A stretch of 64,000 nt of DNA from Paenibacillus sp. LHD-38 (GCF_031157315.1 NZ_JAVIFU010000021.1:56250-120249); one strand, 5' to 3'; shown: positions 8,287-17,703, counted from the first letter of the stretch. The notes: generated by a model not told the origin, from the letters alone. A program made the numbers and translations.

Positions 8287-9639
8287 TTATTCCTCTTCTT
8301 CCTTCTCACCCAGCTTGAAATGCGTAACCTTCAGCTCTCCGTCCCGGTAAAAGCTAATTTCGATTTCATCACCAATCTTTTTCTGTCCATACAAATATTT
8401 GCGAAGATCCATCGTACTGGCGATCGACTGCCGATCAAGCTTAACGATGACATCGTTAAACAACAACCCTGCATCCTTAGCGGGACCCACAGCTTCGAGT
8501 ACGATAACGCCGTCATAGATCTCGTCGGGCAGTTTAAGCTCTGGCAGAGCCCCTTCCGTAACGCCCTCTGCGTCTTCCTCCGTCGCTCCGCCTTCAGCAT
8601 CCGGCAGCTCTCCCTCACCGGCGTCTGCAAAGCCCTGCTGCTCCCAATACTGCTCCAGATCCATCGTATAGACACCAAGGTAAGGACGCGGTACATGGCC
8701 AAGCTTGATCAAGGATTCCACTATAGGCATAGCCAGATTAATCGGAATGGCAAAGCCGATTCCTTCAACGCCGAGATCAGCTATTTTCATGCTGTTAATC
8801 CCAACCACGCGTCCGTTCAAATCAATAAGCGGCCCGCCGCTATTTCCTTGGTTGATGGAAGCGTCGATCTGGATAACCTCTTGCTCCCAGTCGTACACGC
8901 CATCCTGATTCAGCGATACCGGCACGATTTGTTTTATCTTGCTCACACTGCCCGTTGTAACAGACTCCCCTAGCCCTAATGGATTACCGATCGCAATAAT
9001 ATATTCAGCTGGACGCAAAGCGGATGAATCGCCAATTTCCGCAACGACATCTATATCCTTGCCATCAATCTCAAGCACAGCTAGATCTGTAATTTGATCC
9101 TTGCCGACGACGCGGGCCTCACGGGCCTCGCCGCTCATAAGAACGACCGTCACCGTATGCGCCTGGTCTATGACATGATAATTCGTTATGATGATCGCTT
9201 TGCCATCCTTCTTGCTAATAATGACGCCAGATCCGACGCCCACCTCACGCAGCGTCCCCTTTTCCTCCGAACCCTCAGGAAGCGCCTCGCCATTGCCGAT
9301 CCCTAGTGCAAACATCTGTTGATTAATGACGCTTACGACGGCCGGCCTTACTTTCGCGGAAGCTTGTATGGGACGCTCGAGCGGATCAATCGCTTGAACG
9401 CCGCCAGCAGTCGCTACTGTACCTGCGCCATTGCCGGTACCCCCGCCGCCTCCAAAAACAACGCCGAACAACAACGTAGCGGCAACCGCGCTTGTAATCG
9501 AGGATACGAACGCAATGCGGACATTGGACCATTTACGCACGCCGCTTCTATATGGAAAAACAAAGTCTCTCTTCTTACTCTCGCGAGCTGCACGCTTGGA
9601 AACTTTGGTCGAGTAAAAATCGTCGTCGAATAAGCTCAT
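8287..9639 (-). CDS. htrA: HtrA/DegP-like membrane-anchored serine protease
   Basis: 450 residues. A cytoplasmic lysine/arginine-rich start is followed by one membrane anchor (about 43-65) and a glycine-rich linker. The trypsin-like domain has the full catalytic triad: His155 (ITNYHVID), Asp185 (TDLAVLEID) and Ser267 (NQGNSGGPL). A PDZ domain covers about 345-445, interrupted by an acidic, low-complexity insert (residues ~335-370, GEGELPDAEGG...). The protein degrades or refolds damaged proteins outside the membrane. The frame opens 48 bases earlier, but the ATG at 9639 has GGAGCGATAGTC before it. It sits next to walJ, the usual position of this family (YycK/HtrC) in Bacillales. Confidence 0.95.
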   Translation of the reverse strand: MSLFDDDFYSTKVSKRAARESKKRDFVFPYRSGVRKWSNVRIAFVSSITSAVAATLLFGVVFGGGGGTGNGAGTVATAGGVQAIDPLERPIQASAKVRPAVVSVINQQMFALGIGNGEALPEGSEEKGTLREVGVGSGVIISKKDGKAIIITNYHVIDQAHTVTVVLMSGEAREARVVGKDQITDLAVLEIDGKDIDVVAEIGDSSALRPAEYIIAIGNPLGLGESVTTGSVSKIKQIVPVSLNQDGVYDWEQEVIQIDASINQGNSGGPLIDLNGRVVGINSMKIADLGVEGIGFAIPINLAMPIVESLIKLGHVPRPYLGVYTMDLEQYWEQQGFADAGEGELPDAEGGATEEDAEGVTEGALPELKLPDEIYDGVIVLEAVGPAKDAGLLFNDVIVKLDRQSIASTMDLRKYLYGQKKIGDEIEISFYRDGELKVTHFKLGEKEEEE

Positions 9640-9799
9640 GACTATCGCTCCTCTCGATGTCTGAGACATCAAGACTATTTTTTTCAATCTAGGAATGTTT
9701 TCGGAAGAAATGACTAAAATAATAATAGATTCGAACGTTGCAAAAAAAATATTTCTTTTTGTTTGTAAATAGTCGATCCGCCAAAGGAGAGTTGCTAAG

Positions 9800-10021
9800 A
9801 TGAAAGCGAAAACCCCCGTTGCATGGGAGCATGTGCTGCTTGCTGCAAAACTAGCAGATTTGAAGGATGACCATTATCGTACCGTTCTGACCTTAAGCGC
9901 TATGCTAGAGTTATTCATAGATAAGGGCATTCTAACTAGAGAAGAGCTAAGCGCCAAAGCCGATGCACTCGATGCCCAGCTGGAATCGGTTATTTCCGCT
10001 TCACTTCATCCCATGGCGTAG
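9800..10021 (+). CDS. Small conserved-type hypothetical protein, convergent with walJ
   Basis: 73 residues, mostly helical, with no Cys and no membrane segment. AAAGGAG lies at good distance before the ATG. It is read opposite to its neighbours, in the gap between htrA and walJ, and its last 32 bases overlap the 3' end of walJ tail to tail. The stretch AMLELFIDKGILTREEL resembles short helical segments seen in nitrile-hydratase-like subunits, but not enough to assign function. The ribosome site and balanced amino-acid use argue for a real gene. Confidence 0.65.
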   Translation: MKAKTPVAWEHVLLAAKLADLKDDHYRTVLTLSAMLELFIDKGILTREELSAKADALDAQLESVISASLHPMA

Positions 10022-10796
10022 GCTTATCGTGGTACGTTGCCCGCAGCGGATGCTCCTCTTTCTTATAAAATATTCCGTGATCCTCCAAGATAGTATTCAC
10101 GGTCAGCATCGCCAAATCCATTAAGTTATGATCAAGGCTCAAGTGAGCCAAATAGACACGTTTCGTTCGATCCGTCATGAGCTCCAGCAGCGCTTCGCCT
10201 GCTGCCACATTGGATAAATGGCCGACATCGCTCAATATCCGGCGTTTTGTATTCCAGGGGTAGCGGCCCATCCTCAGCATCTCGGTATCATGATTCGCCT
10301 CCAGCACCAGAACATCCGAGTCGATAATGTGGCGCTTGACCTTTTCGCTGACATAGCCAAGATCGGTCGCCAAACTTAGCTTTTCGCCGTTCTCAACGAA
10401 GCAATAGCCAACAGGCTCAGCCGCATCATGCGAGATTGGATAGGACTGCACGGCCATTGAACCAAAGGTTACTTCTTCGCCCGTTTCCATAAATACGCGT
10501 TTCTCTGGGGCAATCGTGCCGACATGTCTTTCCATTGCGGCCCATGTTGCCTCGTTTGCATAAATCGGTAAATCATACTTGCGGGCAAAGGCGCCCAAGC
10601 CTTTAATATGATCGGAATGCTCATGCGTAACAAACAGCGCGTCCAATTGATGGCCCGCCACTCCCCGCTCGCGCATGAGCTCATCCAGCTTCTTTGCGCT
10701 CATTCCTGCATCGACAATGACCATCTTCTCGTTTCCTTGAACAATTGTCGCATTGCCGGTTGAACCGCTCCCCAAAACCGTAAATCGAAGTCCCAT
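9990..10796 (-). CDS. walJ: Metallo-beta-lactamase-fold hydrolase WalJ (YycJ)
   Basis: 268 residues. The metal-binding THEHSDH motif gives His58, His60, Asp62 and His63, with further ligands in SHDAAEP and in the C-terminal LAHLSLDHN. It is the last gene of the walRKHIJ operon. Homologues are cytoplasmic exonuclease-type MBL proteins implicated in coordinating cell division with replication; the exact substrate in vivo is unsettled. It lies 32 bp after walI with no terminator between. Its 3' end overlaps the small convergent gene. Confidence 0.93.
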   Translation of the reverse strand: MGLRFTVLGSGSTGNATIVQGNEKMVIVDAGMSAKKLDELMRERGVAGHQLDALFVTHEHSDHIKGLGAFARKYDLPIYANEATWAAMERHVGTIAPEKRVFMETGEEVTFGSMAVQSYPISHDAAEPVGYCFVENGEKLSLATDLGYVSEKVKRHIIDSDVLVLEANHDTEMLRMGRYPWNTKRRILSDVGHLSNVAAGEALLELMTDRTKRVYLAHLSLDHNLMDLAMLTVNTILEDHGIFYKKEEHPLRATYHDKPTPWDEVKRK

Positions 10797-10828
10797 AATG
10801 CTCTTTCCTGTCCCTTCTCCCGCTCCCG

Positions 10829-11584
10829 TTAACGTAAACCGTTCGCTGCCGCTTCCCCTTGCTCTTCATCCGTTGCAACCTCGCCGTTAATCGCATGCAC
10901 ATAAAATAAATGGCCGTCCTCCAGCATGACACGCCATGACGGTGCGGATACTTGTTTCTCCGAATCAAAGATCTGACCTTTATAGCCCAGCTGAATATCA
11001 GAAATGACCGCCCCATCCGGCAAATAGGTCTCAATCAAGCTCGCCACGACCTTCGCTGCAGGCAATACCTGCTTCGCTTCGCCGGATCCAAGCAGCTCTA
11101 CCCGGTCCTGAAGGAACGAAATGATTTTTTGGTCGCTGATATACAGCATCAGCTTCACATCAAACATCGGACGCCCGTCTACGACCCGGTAGAGGACAAA
11201 TTGATCCACGCTGCTGTTCAACAAATCAAACTCATATTGGTCAAGCTCGGGGATATGATCCCCAAGCGTCTTTAATAATTCTTTTTTCGAATAAATAATT
11301 GTGCTGTCTACCGGCTTGTCCAAAATAATCGGCTCTGCGTTTTTTCGGCTGTCGGAGTGCAAAATGTAGGGTAGATCCCCCAGCTCCGGCGTTTCCAGCG
11401 GCAGATTGGCTTCAAGCGAAATACGTTTTTGCTGCATAAGCAGCACCTTATCCTGCGGCAGCTCTGCCGTGTTAACGTTCACGTTCAGCTGCTCTCTAAT
11501 ATCCAGCCAAAGCTGATACCCCAGCAATATATTAAGCAGCAAAAACGAAATAATAAGCACGGTTTTCGCTCTTCCCCAATCCAC
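10829..11584 (-). CDS. walI: WalK regulatory protein WalI (YycI)
   Basis: 251 residues with one N-terminal membrane segment (about 7-26, starting MDWGRAKTVLIISFLLLN, the family signature) and an extracytoplasmic beta-rich domain. With WalH it binds WalK in the membrane and restrains or tunes its activity. The start is GTG at 11584, preceded by GGAGGTG. It follows walH closely and precedes walJ. Confidence 0.93.
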   Translation of the reverse strand: MDWGRAKTVLIISFLLLNILLGYQLWLDIREQLNVNVNTAELPQDKVLLMQQKRISLEANLPLETPELGDLPYILHSDSRKNAEPIILDKPVDSTIIYSKKELLKTLGDHIPELDQYEFDLLNSSVDQFVLYRVVDGRPMFDVKLMLYISDQKIISFLQDRVELLGSGEAKQVLPAAKVVASLIETYLPDGAVISDIQLGYKGQIFDSEKQVSAPSWRVMLEDGHLFYVHAINGEVATDEEQGEAAANGLR

Positions 11585-11615
11585 CCGCCTTCACCTCCGA
11601 CCGTCCATAATCTCG

Positions 11616-13070
11616 CTATTTCCCATCTCCGAAGAAGCGCTGATTTGCTCCGCTGCCAGACAATGCCGCTGCTCCCGCTCCGAGCGCTGCTGTTGCCGAG
11701 TCCGTATCTGCGCTGCCGCCGTCAACCGAACCTTGCGCAGACGAATCCAGCTGCTGATCAGGCGGCTCGTAGCCATTCGGATACGCAGCTGTCAGCATTT
11801 CTTCCGTACCATCCTTCAAGCGGACTGCCCAAACGGGAGTGAGCCGGAGCTGTTTCTCATCAACCGGCGCTGTTTGCAAAGCCGGGAACAAGGCAGTGAC
11901 CTCGTTGCGGTTTTTGTAAGCTTTAAGAATTTCCTGCAGCTCATCGCCACCCGGCAGCCACCGCACGCTTCGGGATTCCGACTGCGGGCCCAGCGTAATG
12001 AGCGATCTTGAATATTCCGTTACAACGCCTTGCTGGAGAGTAAGCTTCATATAGCCATACCGGAACGGCGGCGTCTGAATAACCGGATACTGCTCCACAT
12101 ACTGCTTGAACCTGATATCCTTGCCTTCGCCCCCAGAGACCGCGTTCACGAACCGGTGTACGCCATCCCATCCGCCATGCTGGTTTACAAAGTCCACAGA
12201 TGCATATACATTATCGCTTAACAGGTTTTCTGTAATTTGCGGCGCACTCGGATCGGTATAGCTGATCCATTTGCCGTTTTGCTCAACCTGCAAGCCACGT
12301 TTGCCATCTGTGTAAATTTGTGAGCCACCTCGGTCTTCCAGCGCTCTTGTCGTGCTTGGATCAAAAAACAAGCTTCGCTGCATCAAATCCGGCGAGTAGG
12401 TCTCGTATGGAAAGAGCATTTCGGTTGATTGAAGCGGTGTAAGCGGGATATAGAGGCCGTCACCCGTCATGGAATATTTCGGCTGATACTGCCCGAAGCC
12501 AACGTAATCCTGCACGTCACGTACCGTCAAATCCGCGCGAACCGATTCGTAGACCATTTCGCCGTCTGAACTAAAGAAGAAGGTTCGGATTTCCTCCGTA
12601 CCGGTCGTCTTGAATATCCAGATCCGGTCAATCGTCTCGTTCAAAAACAGCAGATCTCCCTCCAGCTTCAACAGCTTTTGCAGAAGCTCCACCGGAATAC
12701 CGTTTTCGAACCGCAGCTCGATCCCGATATCATTCTTTCGAATTTCTTCCCAGTCCAGCACATCCGACGGGCTCCGCTGGAACCCCTTAAATTCTCTACC
12801 CTGAATACGCTGATTAAGAATCATCTCGTAGAACTGTGTGCCTGGATAAATAACGGTATGCTTATTTCCGCCCAAATGAATGACAAGCTCCTCCGGAAAA
12901 ATAACGCTCTCTACGCTCGTTGCCGTACCTATCAGCTCGGAATTGACGTAATCCTGGTCGCTTCTCACCGTTGCGCCGAGGCCGGGCATGCTGTAAGCCA
13001 GCAAATAACTTTGCAAAAGGCTCAGTGCCACAAGAACAATAAGCATGGTTGTCTTTATTTTTTCCCTCAT
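11616..13070 (-). CDS. walH: WalK regulatory protein WalH (YycH)
   Basis: 484 residues with an N-terminal membrane segment (about 7-25) and a large extracytoplasmic domain containing the long YycH-type beta-sheet modules. The C-terminus has a low-complexity Ser/Gly/Ala tail (about 450-480), probably disordered and longer than in Bacillus. The ATG overlaps the walK stop by 4 bases, so the two are translationally coupled. Partner of WalI in controlling WalK. Confidence 0.93.
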   Translation of the reverse strand: MREKIKTTMLIVLVALSLLQSYLLAYSMPGLGATVRSDQDYVNSELIGTATSVESVIFPEELVIHLGGNKHTVIYPGTQFYEMILNQRIQGREFKGFQRSPSDVLDWEEIRKNDIGIELRFENGIPVELLQKLLKLEGDLLFLNETIDRIWIFKTTGTEEIRTFFFSSDGEMVYESVRADLTVRDVQDYVGFGQYQPKYSMTGDGLYIPLTPLQSTEMLFPYETYSPDLMQRSLFFDPSTTRALEDRGGSQIYTDGKRGLQVEQNGKWISYTDPSAPQITENLLSDNVYASVDFVNQHGGWDGVHRFVNAVSGGEGKDIRFKQYVEQYPVIQTPPFRYGYMKLTLQQGVVTEYSRSLITLGPQSESRSVRWLPGGDELQEILKAYKNRNEVTALFPALQTAPVDEKQLRLTPVWAVRLKDGTEEMLTAAYPNGYEPPDQQLDSSAQGSVDGGSADTDSATAALGAGAAALSGSGANQRFFGDGK

Positions 13071-14917
13071 GCCGGCACACCCCCTTCCTGCAGCAGCGGG
13101 AGTGTGAACGTAACCGTTGTTCCTTCATTAAGCTCGGAATGCAGCGAAATTGTACCGCCATGTGCCTTCACAATTTCCCGGGCAATCGAAAGTCCGAGAC
13201 CTGTACCGCCCATATTGCGCGAACGTGCCTTATCCACCCGATAGAACCGGTCAAAAATACGATCCAAATCCTTTTTAGGGATCCCGATTCCCGTATCCTT
13301 AACGCTGATCGCCAGCAATGCCGAATCTGCCGGGGTCATCGCCGTTAGCTCAATGGTGCCGCCGTCCAGCGTGTATTTAATCGCATTGGAAAATAAATTA
13401 TCTAGCACTTGGTCAATTTGGTCACGATCCAGCCAAGCTGATTCAAGCCCATAATCCACGCGAACCGCAGCCTTGATAGACTTTTGTCTAAGCTGGAATG
13501 AGAACCGGTCGGCTACCTCGTCCAGCATGTCATGCACATTGGTCTGCCGCCGGCGGAGCGGTGCTTGATTCGAATCAAGCCGCGAGAGATGCAGCAAATC
13601 GGTAACGAGCCTAATCATACGTTCCGTCTCGTTGCGGATAACGCCGACAAAGCGCTCCGACAGCTCCCGCTCCTCGAGCGCACCGTCATTGAGAGCCTCT
13701 GCATAGCTCTTGATTGTCGTTAGAGGGGTACGCAGCTCATGTGATACGTTTGCTACGAACTGACGTCGCGATTGCTCCAGCTTCTCTTGCTCCGTTACAT
13801 CCTGAAGTACCGCAATAGTTCCCGTTATCCCCTTGTCACGGCGATGAATCGGTGTAAAAGTCGCCCGCAGATGTCCCTCGTCGCTGACGTTCATATCCTG
13901 CTCATCCATATTCCGCTCAATTAGCAGTGTCTGGCCCCGCCCTTGCTGAAGCTCGTCCAAACGCTGCTCCGACAAATCGAAAAGCTCAGATAATAAAAGC
14001 CCTTCAAAGGTGCGTACATCAAGAAGCTCCAGTGCCCGCCTGTTCCATACAATGACCTTGCCGTTCTCGTCAGCCGCAACGACGCCATCGCTCATATTCG
14101 ATAGAATGGAAGCCAGCTTCTCATTCTCCTCTTCATTAACCGACAGCGCTTCCTTCAGCCTAATCGTCATATCGTTAAAAGCGACACTCAGGCTGCCGAT
14201 TTCATCATCGCCAAGCACCGGAACCTGAAGATCGAATTTCCCCTGCGCGATTGCCTCTGCTTGCCGCGTCAGACCCTGAATCGGACTCGTAATGGTGTGT
14301 GCCAGCAGAATGCCCAGCACACCCGTAAGTCCCAGCGCTATCAACGTCCCCGAAAAAAAGATTTGATTGACCCGGTTCACCGTTTCATAGAGCTCATTCA
14401 TAGACGCTACGACATATACGACCCCGACCACCTTGTTGTCGTTAATCGTCACCGGCTGCGCAATCATCTTCTTGCGCGTATTATCTTCATCAATAATTTC
14501 TTGTTCGTTGTCGGTTATGTTTTGGAGTGCCCTGCTCACGGCCAGCGACTTGTTCTTCTGGCCGATATATGACTGGTTGCCCTGGACAGAAGTTGCTACC
14601 ATCTTGCCGTTCGAGTCCAGCACCTGTACCTCAGCGCCGCTGATACTGAACAGATTGCGTACCACAAGACTAAGATCCTCCGTCGTGCTTTCTGATGAAT
14701 CGCCTTCGGTATCCGGCTTAGCCGCTAAGCTCGGAGCAGCAAACTTCGATAGAATATCGGCCTGCTCCTTTAAATTTTTGGTGAAGCTGTCGATCAGCGA
14801 GTTTTTTACCGTGCTGATGAAATAAACGCCAATCAGCTGCATCGCTACGAGTATAAGCAGCAAATAGATAATGACCAGCTTAACTTGAATGGTTCGGAAG
14901 AAGCTCTTGCCCTTCAT
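13067..14917 (-). CDS. walK: Cell-wall-metabolism sensor histidine kinase WalK (YycG)
   Basis: 616 residues. Membrane segments lie at about 10-32 and 180-203 and flank an extracellular Cache-like sensor. They are followed by HAMP (about 205-255), PAS (about 265-370), HisKA with phospho-acceptor His393 (NVSHELRTPL), and HATPase with FSNAIKY, DTGIGIP and GGTGLGLSIA boxes. It senses cell-wall synthesis status and phosphorylates WalR to set autolysin expression. It starts 1-2 bases after the walR stop. Full length with no missing boxes. Confidence 0.96.
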   Translation of the reverse strand: MKGKSFFRTIQVKLVIIYLLLILVAMQLIGVYFISTVKNSLIDSFTKNLKEQADILSKFAAPSLAAKPDTEGDSSESTTEDLSLVVRNLFSISGAEVQVLDSNGKMVATSVQGNQSYIGQKNKSLAVSRALQNITDNEQEIIDEDNTRKKMIAQPVTINDNKVVGVVYVVASMNELYETVNRVNQIFFSGTLIALGLTGVLGILLAHTITSPIQGLTRQAEAIAQGKFDLQVPVLGDDEIGSLSVAFNDMTIRLKEALSVNEEENEKLASILSNMSDGVVAADENGKVIVWNRRALELLDVRTFEGLLLSELFDLSEQRLDELQQGRGQTLLIERNMDEQDMNVSDEGHLRATFTPIHRRDKGITGTIAVLQDVTEQEKLEQSRRQFVANVSHELRTPLTTIKSYAEALNDGALEERELSERFVGVIRNETERMIRLVTDLLHLSRLDSNQAPLRRRQTNVHDMLDEVADRFSFQLRQKSIKAAVRVDYGLESAWLDRDQIDQVLDNLFSNAIKYTLDGGTIELTAMTPADSALLAISVKDTGIGIPKKDLDRIFDRFYRVDKARSRNMGGTGLGLSIAREIVKAHGGTISLHSELNEGTTVTFTLPLLQEGGVPA

Positions 14918-14918
14918 C

Positions 14919-15671
14919 CTACGCGAAGCCCCCAGACTTGGAATTGCGCATCATATAGCCGAGACCGCGCCGGGTCATAATGTACTCCGGACGGCTTGGA
15001 TCATCTTCGATCTTCTCACGGAGTCTCCTAATCGTAACGTCGACTGTCCGCACATCGCCAAAATACTCGAATCCCCATACGGCCTGCAGTAAATGCTCGC
15101 GCGTCATGACCTTACCGCTGTTGCGAGCCATATAATAAACGAGCTCGTACTCCCGATGAGTCAGGTCGAGCGGCTCGCCATCCTTGTATACCACGTACAT
15201 ATCCGTATCGATAAACAGATTGAACAGCTTAAAGCCCTGCTGTTCCTGCTCAGCAGGCCCGCCTGCCGCACTCGCATGCTCATCGCCGATTGCTCCCGCC
15301 GCCGGCTTCTGCTGTCTGCGCAAATGCGCCTTAACCCGGGCAAGCAGCTCCCTTGTACTGAACGGTTTTGTTACATAATCATCAGCGCCCAGCTCAAGAC
15401 CAAGCACCTTATCAATTTCCGTATCCTTGGCTGTGAGCATAATAATCGGCATTTGCAGCTTGGCCCGCACTTCGCGGCAAACATCCATACCGTCCTTTAC
15501 CGGAAGCATGAGGTCCAGCAAAATCAAATCCGGAAGCTCTTCAAACGCAAGGCGCACCGCTTCTCCGCCATCGAAAGCGCAGATGACCTGATGCCCTTCC
15601 TTCTCTAAATTAAACTTTATAATATCGGCTATCGGCTGTTCGTCATCGACCACTAATATTTTTCCGTGCAT
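14919..15671 (-). CDS. walR: Response regulator WalR (YycF)
   Basis: 250 residues from the ATG at 15671: receiver domain with Asp9-Asp10 and phospho-acceptor Asp53 (LILLDLMLP), then an OmpR-type winged helix (VWGFEYFGDVRTVDVTIRRLREKI). A linker of about 20 Ala/Gly/Glu residues between them is longer than in Bacillus. A GTG two codons upstream (15677) is possible, but the site GGCGGGTG fits the ATG better. Master regulator of cell-wall hydrolases, essential in relatives. The 35 bp upstream of the start lead directly into a copy of the intergenic repeat in sense orientation. Confidence 0.96.
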   Translation of the reverse strand: MHGKILVVDDEQPIADIIKFNLEKEGHQVICAFDGGEAVRLAFEELPDLILLDLMLPVKDGMDVCREVRAKLQMPIIMLTAKDTEIDKVLGLELGADDYVTKPFSTRELLARVKAHLRRQQKPAAGAIGDEHASAAGGPAEQEQQGFKLFNLFIDTDMYVVYKDGEPLDLTHREYELVYYMARNSGKVMTREHLLQAVWGFEYFGDVRTVDVTIRRLREKIEDDPSRPEYIMTRRGLGYMMRNSKSGGFA

Positions 15672-15705
15672 CGCCACACCCGCCCGTCGCTTGTCCTTTG
15701 TAAAA

Positions 15706-15807
15706 ATACAAGAATTGATAAGTTTTAATTTTCCGTCTTATTGTCTTCTTATATCTCACCGCGCAACGAACTTTACCTCCAAAAGACGGCGACAGCCGTT
15801 TACGCTT
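15706..15807 (-). repeat. Intergenic repeat, copy 1 (full, in the probable walR leader)
   Basis: Read leftward it begins AAGCGTAAACGGCTGTCGCC, contains ACGGC-TGTC-GCCGT (5-bp hairpin) and GTTGCGCGG, then the AT-rich half bounded by ATATAAG and CTTGTAT (paired with one G-U) with an inner ATAAG/CTTAT pair. It is the only full copy on the minus strand. Confidence 0.8.
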
Positions 15808-15816
15808 GTAACTTCT

Positions 15817-15847
15817 ATTTTAACACACGTTATCCTTTACTTCACAA
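15817..15847 (-). promoter_or_regulatory. Candidate promoter of the walR operon
   Basis: Leftward reading gives TTGTGA, 19 bp, TAAAAT. Spacing is long, so this is tentative. If used, the transcript would carry repeat copy 1 in its leader. Confidence 0.35.
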
Positions 15848-15912
15848 TGAAACTTCCCTCATGTTAGCAAGGTTTTTCCTCTAATCTTATATAAGACACT
15901 CTTTGGTCAAAC

Positions 15913-15974
15913 AAGCGTAAATGACTGTCGATGTCCTCTGCGGCAAAAGCTGTTGTTTCGCGGGGTTATACAAA
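15913..15974 (+). repeat. Intergenic repeat, copy 2 (truncated, head-to-head with copy 1)
   Basis: Starts AAGCGTAAATGACTGTCG and has GCGGCAAAAGC, TTGTTTCGCGG and GTTATAC, then stops where the terminator of the M23 gene begins. The inner hairpin has decayed. Confidence 0.7.
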
Positions 15975-15976
15975 AA

Positions 15977-16017
15977 AAGAAGAACCGCTTCGCCTTATGC
16001 GAGAGTGATTCTTCCTG
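15977..16017 (-). terminator. Terminator of the M23 peptidase gene
   Basis: Leftward, GAAGAA..., loop, ...TTCTTC is followed by TTTTTTTG, about 20 bp past the stop codon. Confidence 0.75.
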
Positions 16018-16035
16018 ATCTAATTTGGGTATATA

Positions 16036-17610
16036 TTATAAGTACTTTAACGGATTTTGCAGAACGCCGTTCTTGTGCACTTCAAAATGCAAATGAACGC
16101 CTGTGGAATTTCCCGTGCTGCCCATAATGCCAATCGTGTCGCCCTGCTCAACCACAGCGCCTACCTTTGTTTTGTATGAGCTTAGGTGGCCGTAAACCGT
16201 GGTATAACCGTTTTTATGATTGATAATAATCGTATTGCCTAGACCTGGCTTCGTTCCGACGAATTCGACGATACCGTTATCGGAAGCATGAATGTTCTTG
16301 TTCCCTGTTAAATCGACGCCGTTATGCATACGGCCCCAACGCTGACCGAACTTGCTGGTTAGCCGCGAACCGGAAACCGGCAATGCAAAGTTGCCCGTTC
16401 CTTCGCCGATAATAACCTTTGTGCCCCGCACGACAATTTTCGGAGTAGCTACCTTGATGACCTCTTTGGTAAGAAGCTCTTCGGAGACCACATAACCGTT
16501 CTGCTTGACGATGCGATACGTTAATCGTTTCGAGCCTGACGCTCCTTCAGATAATGTCTTGGACTCACCTACGCGCATATCCTCATTTTTCCTAATTTCA
16601 ACTGGCGGCTCGATGGTTTCAATCTCCACCTGGTTTTCCGTCGTCTTCACCGTAAGCTCAGGCTGAAGCACCGTCAAATCAAGCACGTCGCCGATCGTAA
16701 TCTTATCATCCTTAATCCATGCGTTGTTCTTATAAATAACCTCTGGGGAAATGTCAAACTTCTGTGCGATACAGCCTACGCAGTCTCCAGCTTGTACCGT
16801 GTATTTGGTAGGCTGAATACTGCCTTGCACGAGCATCTTATAAATCGATTCCGCTTCCATGATCTGCTCGGGATCCGTATCAATAGACTCGGTCATAACT
16901 GCCTCAATGAACTCAACCTCGGTGACCTCGCGGCCAGGTGTCTTGGATGCCGGCTTAGTCTCCGCCGCTGGAGCAGCGGTTTTGCTGGCGTCAAAGGAGA
17001 GAGATTTGACTTCCTTTGTATCTTTCTTCGCTGCGGCAAGCTCGGGTGCAAACTTACTCTGCACACGCAATAAAACCTCATCCGCTGTCTGCTGATCCTT
17101 CACAATCCCAACGACTTTACCATCAACCTTTACTTCGACACCAACCGCATGGGAAGCAAACAAGCCTTCAAGCTTGTCCAACGTACCATCCGTATCCGGT
17201 GTTCCTTTAAAAGCATGATCCGCTTCGTATGTTATTGTTCCAGTATCCAGCACCATGTTAATTCCAGGATTGGCTTGCTGAACCACTTCGGTTTCCAGCA
17301 GAACGAGCTGCTCTACTTCCTGTGGATCATTCACGGTTCCAACTGCTGTGCCATTCATATATACGTTATAAAATTCGACTGTGTTTGCTTGGACATATTG
17401 GATTCCGCTAAATCCAGCTACTGTGAGGAGTACGAGAGCTCCGCCCGCTAGCTGAACCGGTTTCTTGCGCCAAAATGGCGTTTTGACCTTATCGCTTACG
17501 GGTTGTTGCTGTGTCTTGCCATTCAAGTGTTGCGATCGGTCATGCCGAAAGTACTGGATCGTTTGATTCCATACCTTCTGAATCCGACCTTGGTCCCTGA
17601 AATCGGTCAT
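16036..17610 (-). CDS. M23 peptidoglycan endopeptidase with LysM and G5 domains
   Basis: 524 residues. The N-terminus is cytoplasmic and basic, with one membrane segment at about 52-70. An acidic/Ala-rich region follows, then a LysM peptidoglycan-binding domain (about 275-320, YTVQAGDCVGCIAQKF), a G5 domain (about 335-410) and a C-terminal M23 metallopeptidase. The zinc ligands HNGVDLTG and HLHFEV are intact, so it should be active against peptide cross-bridges. GGAGACAATC precedes the ATG. It lies upstream of walR on the same strand; WalR commonly controls such hydrolases, but no WalR box was identified here. Confidence 0.92.
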   Translation of the reverse strand: MTDFRDQGRIQKVWNQTIQYFRHDRSQHLNGKTQQQPVSDKVKTPFWRKKPVQLAGGALVLLTVAGFSGIQYVQANTVEFYNVYMNGTAVGTVNDPQEVEQLVLLETEVVQQANPGINMVLDTGTITYEADHAFKGTPDTDGTLDKLEGLFASHAVGVEVKVDGKVVGIVKDQQTADEVLLRVQSKFAPELAAAKKDTKEVKSLSFDASKTAAPAAETKPASKTPGREVTEVEFIEAVMTESIDTDPEQIMEAESIYKMLVQGSIQPTKYTVQAGDCVGCIAQKFDISPEVIYKNNAWIKDDKITIGDVLDLTVLQPELTVKTTENQVEIETIEPPVEIRKNEDMRVGESKTLSEGASGSKRLTYRIVKQNGYVVSEELLTKEVIKVATPKIVVRGTKVIIGEGTGNFALPVSGSRLTSKFGQRWGRMHNGVDLTGNKNIHASDNGIVEFVGTKPGLGNTIIINHKNGYTTVYGHLSSYKTKVGAVVEQGDTIGIMGSTGNSTGVHLHFEVHKNGVLQNPLKYL

Positions 17611-17659
17611 GATTGTCTCCTTTTCGCGCTTATGCTACTATTTTTCCGGCTTCCGACAA

Positions 17660-17703
17660 TAAAAAAAGGCGAATTATCCCGTCGGATCGCTCGCCTAATA
17701 CTT
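17660..17703 (-). terminator. Terminator of the 17.75-18.42 kb gene
   Basis: Leftward reading gives AGGCGA, loop, TCGCCT, then TTTTTTATTG. Confidence 0.75.
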
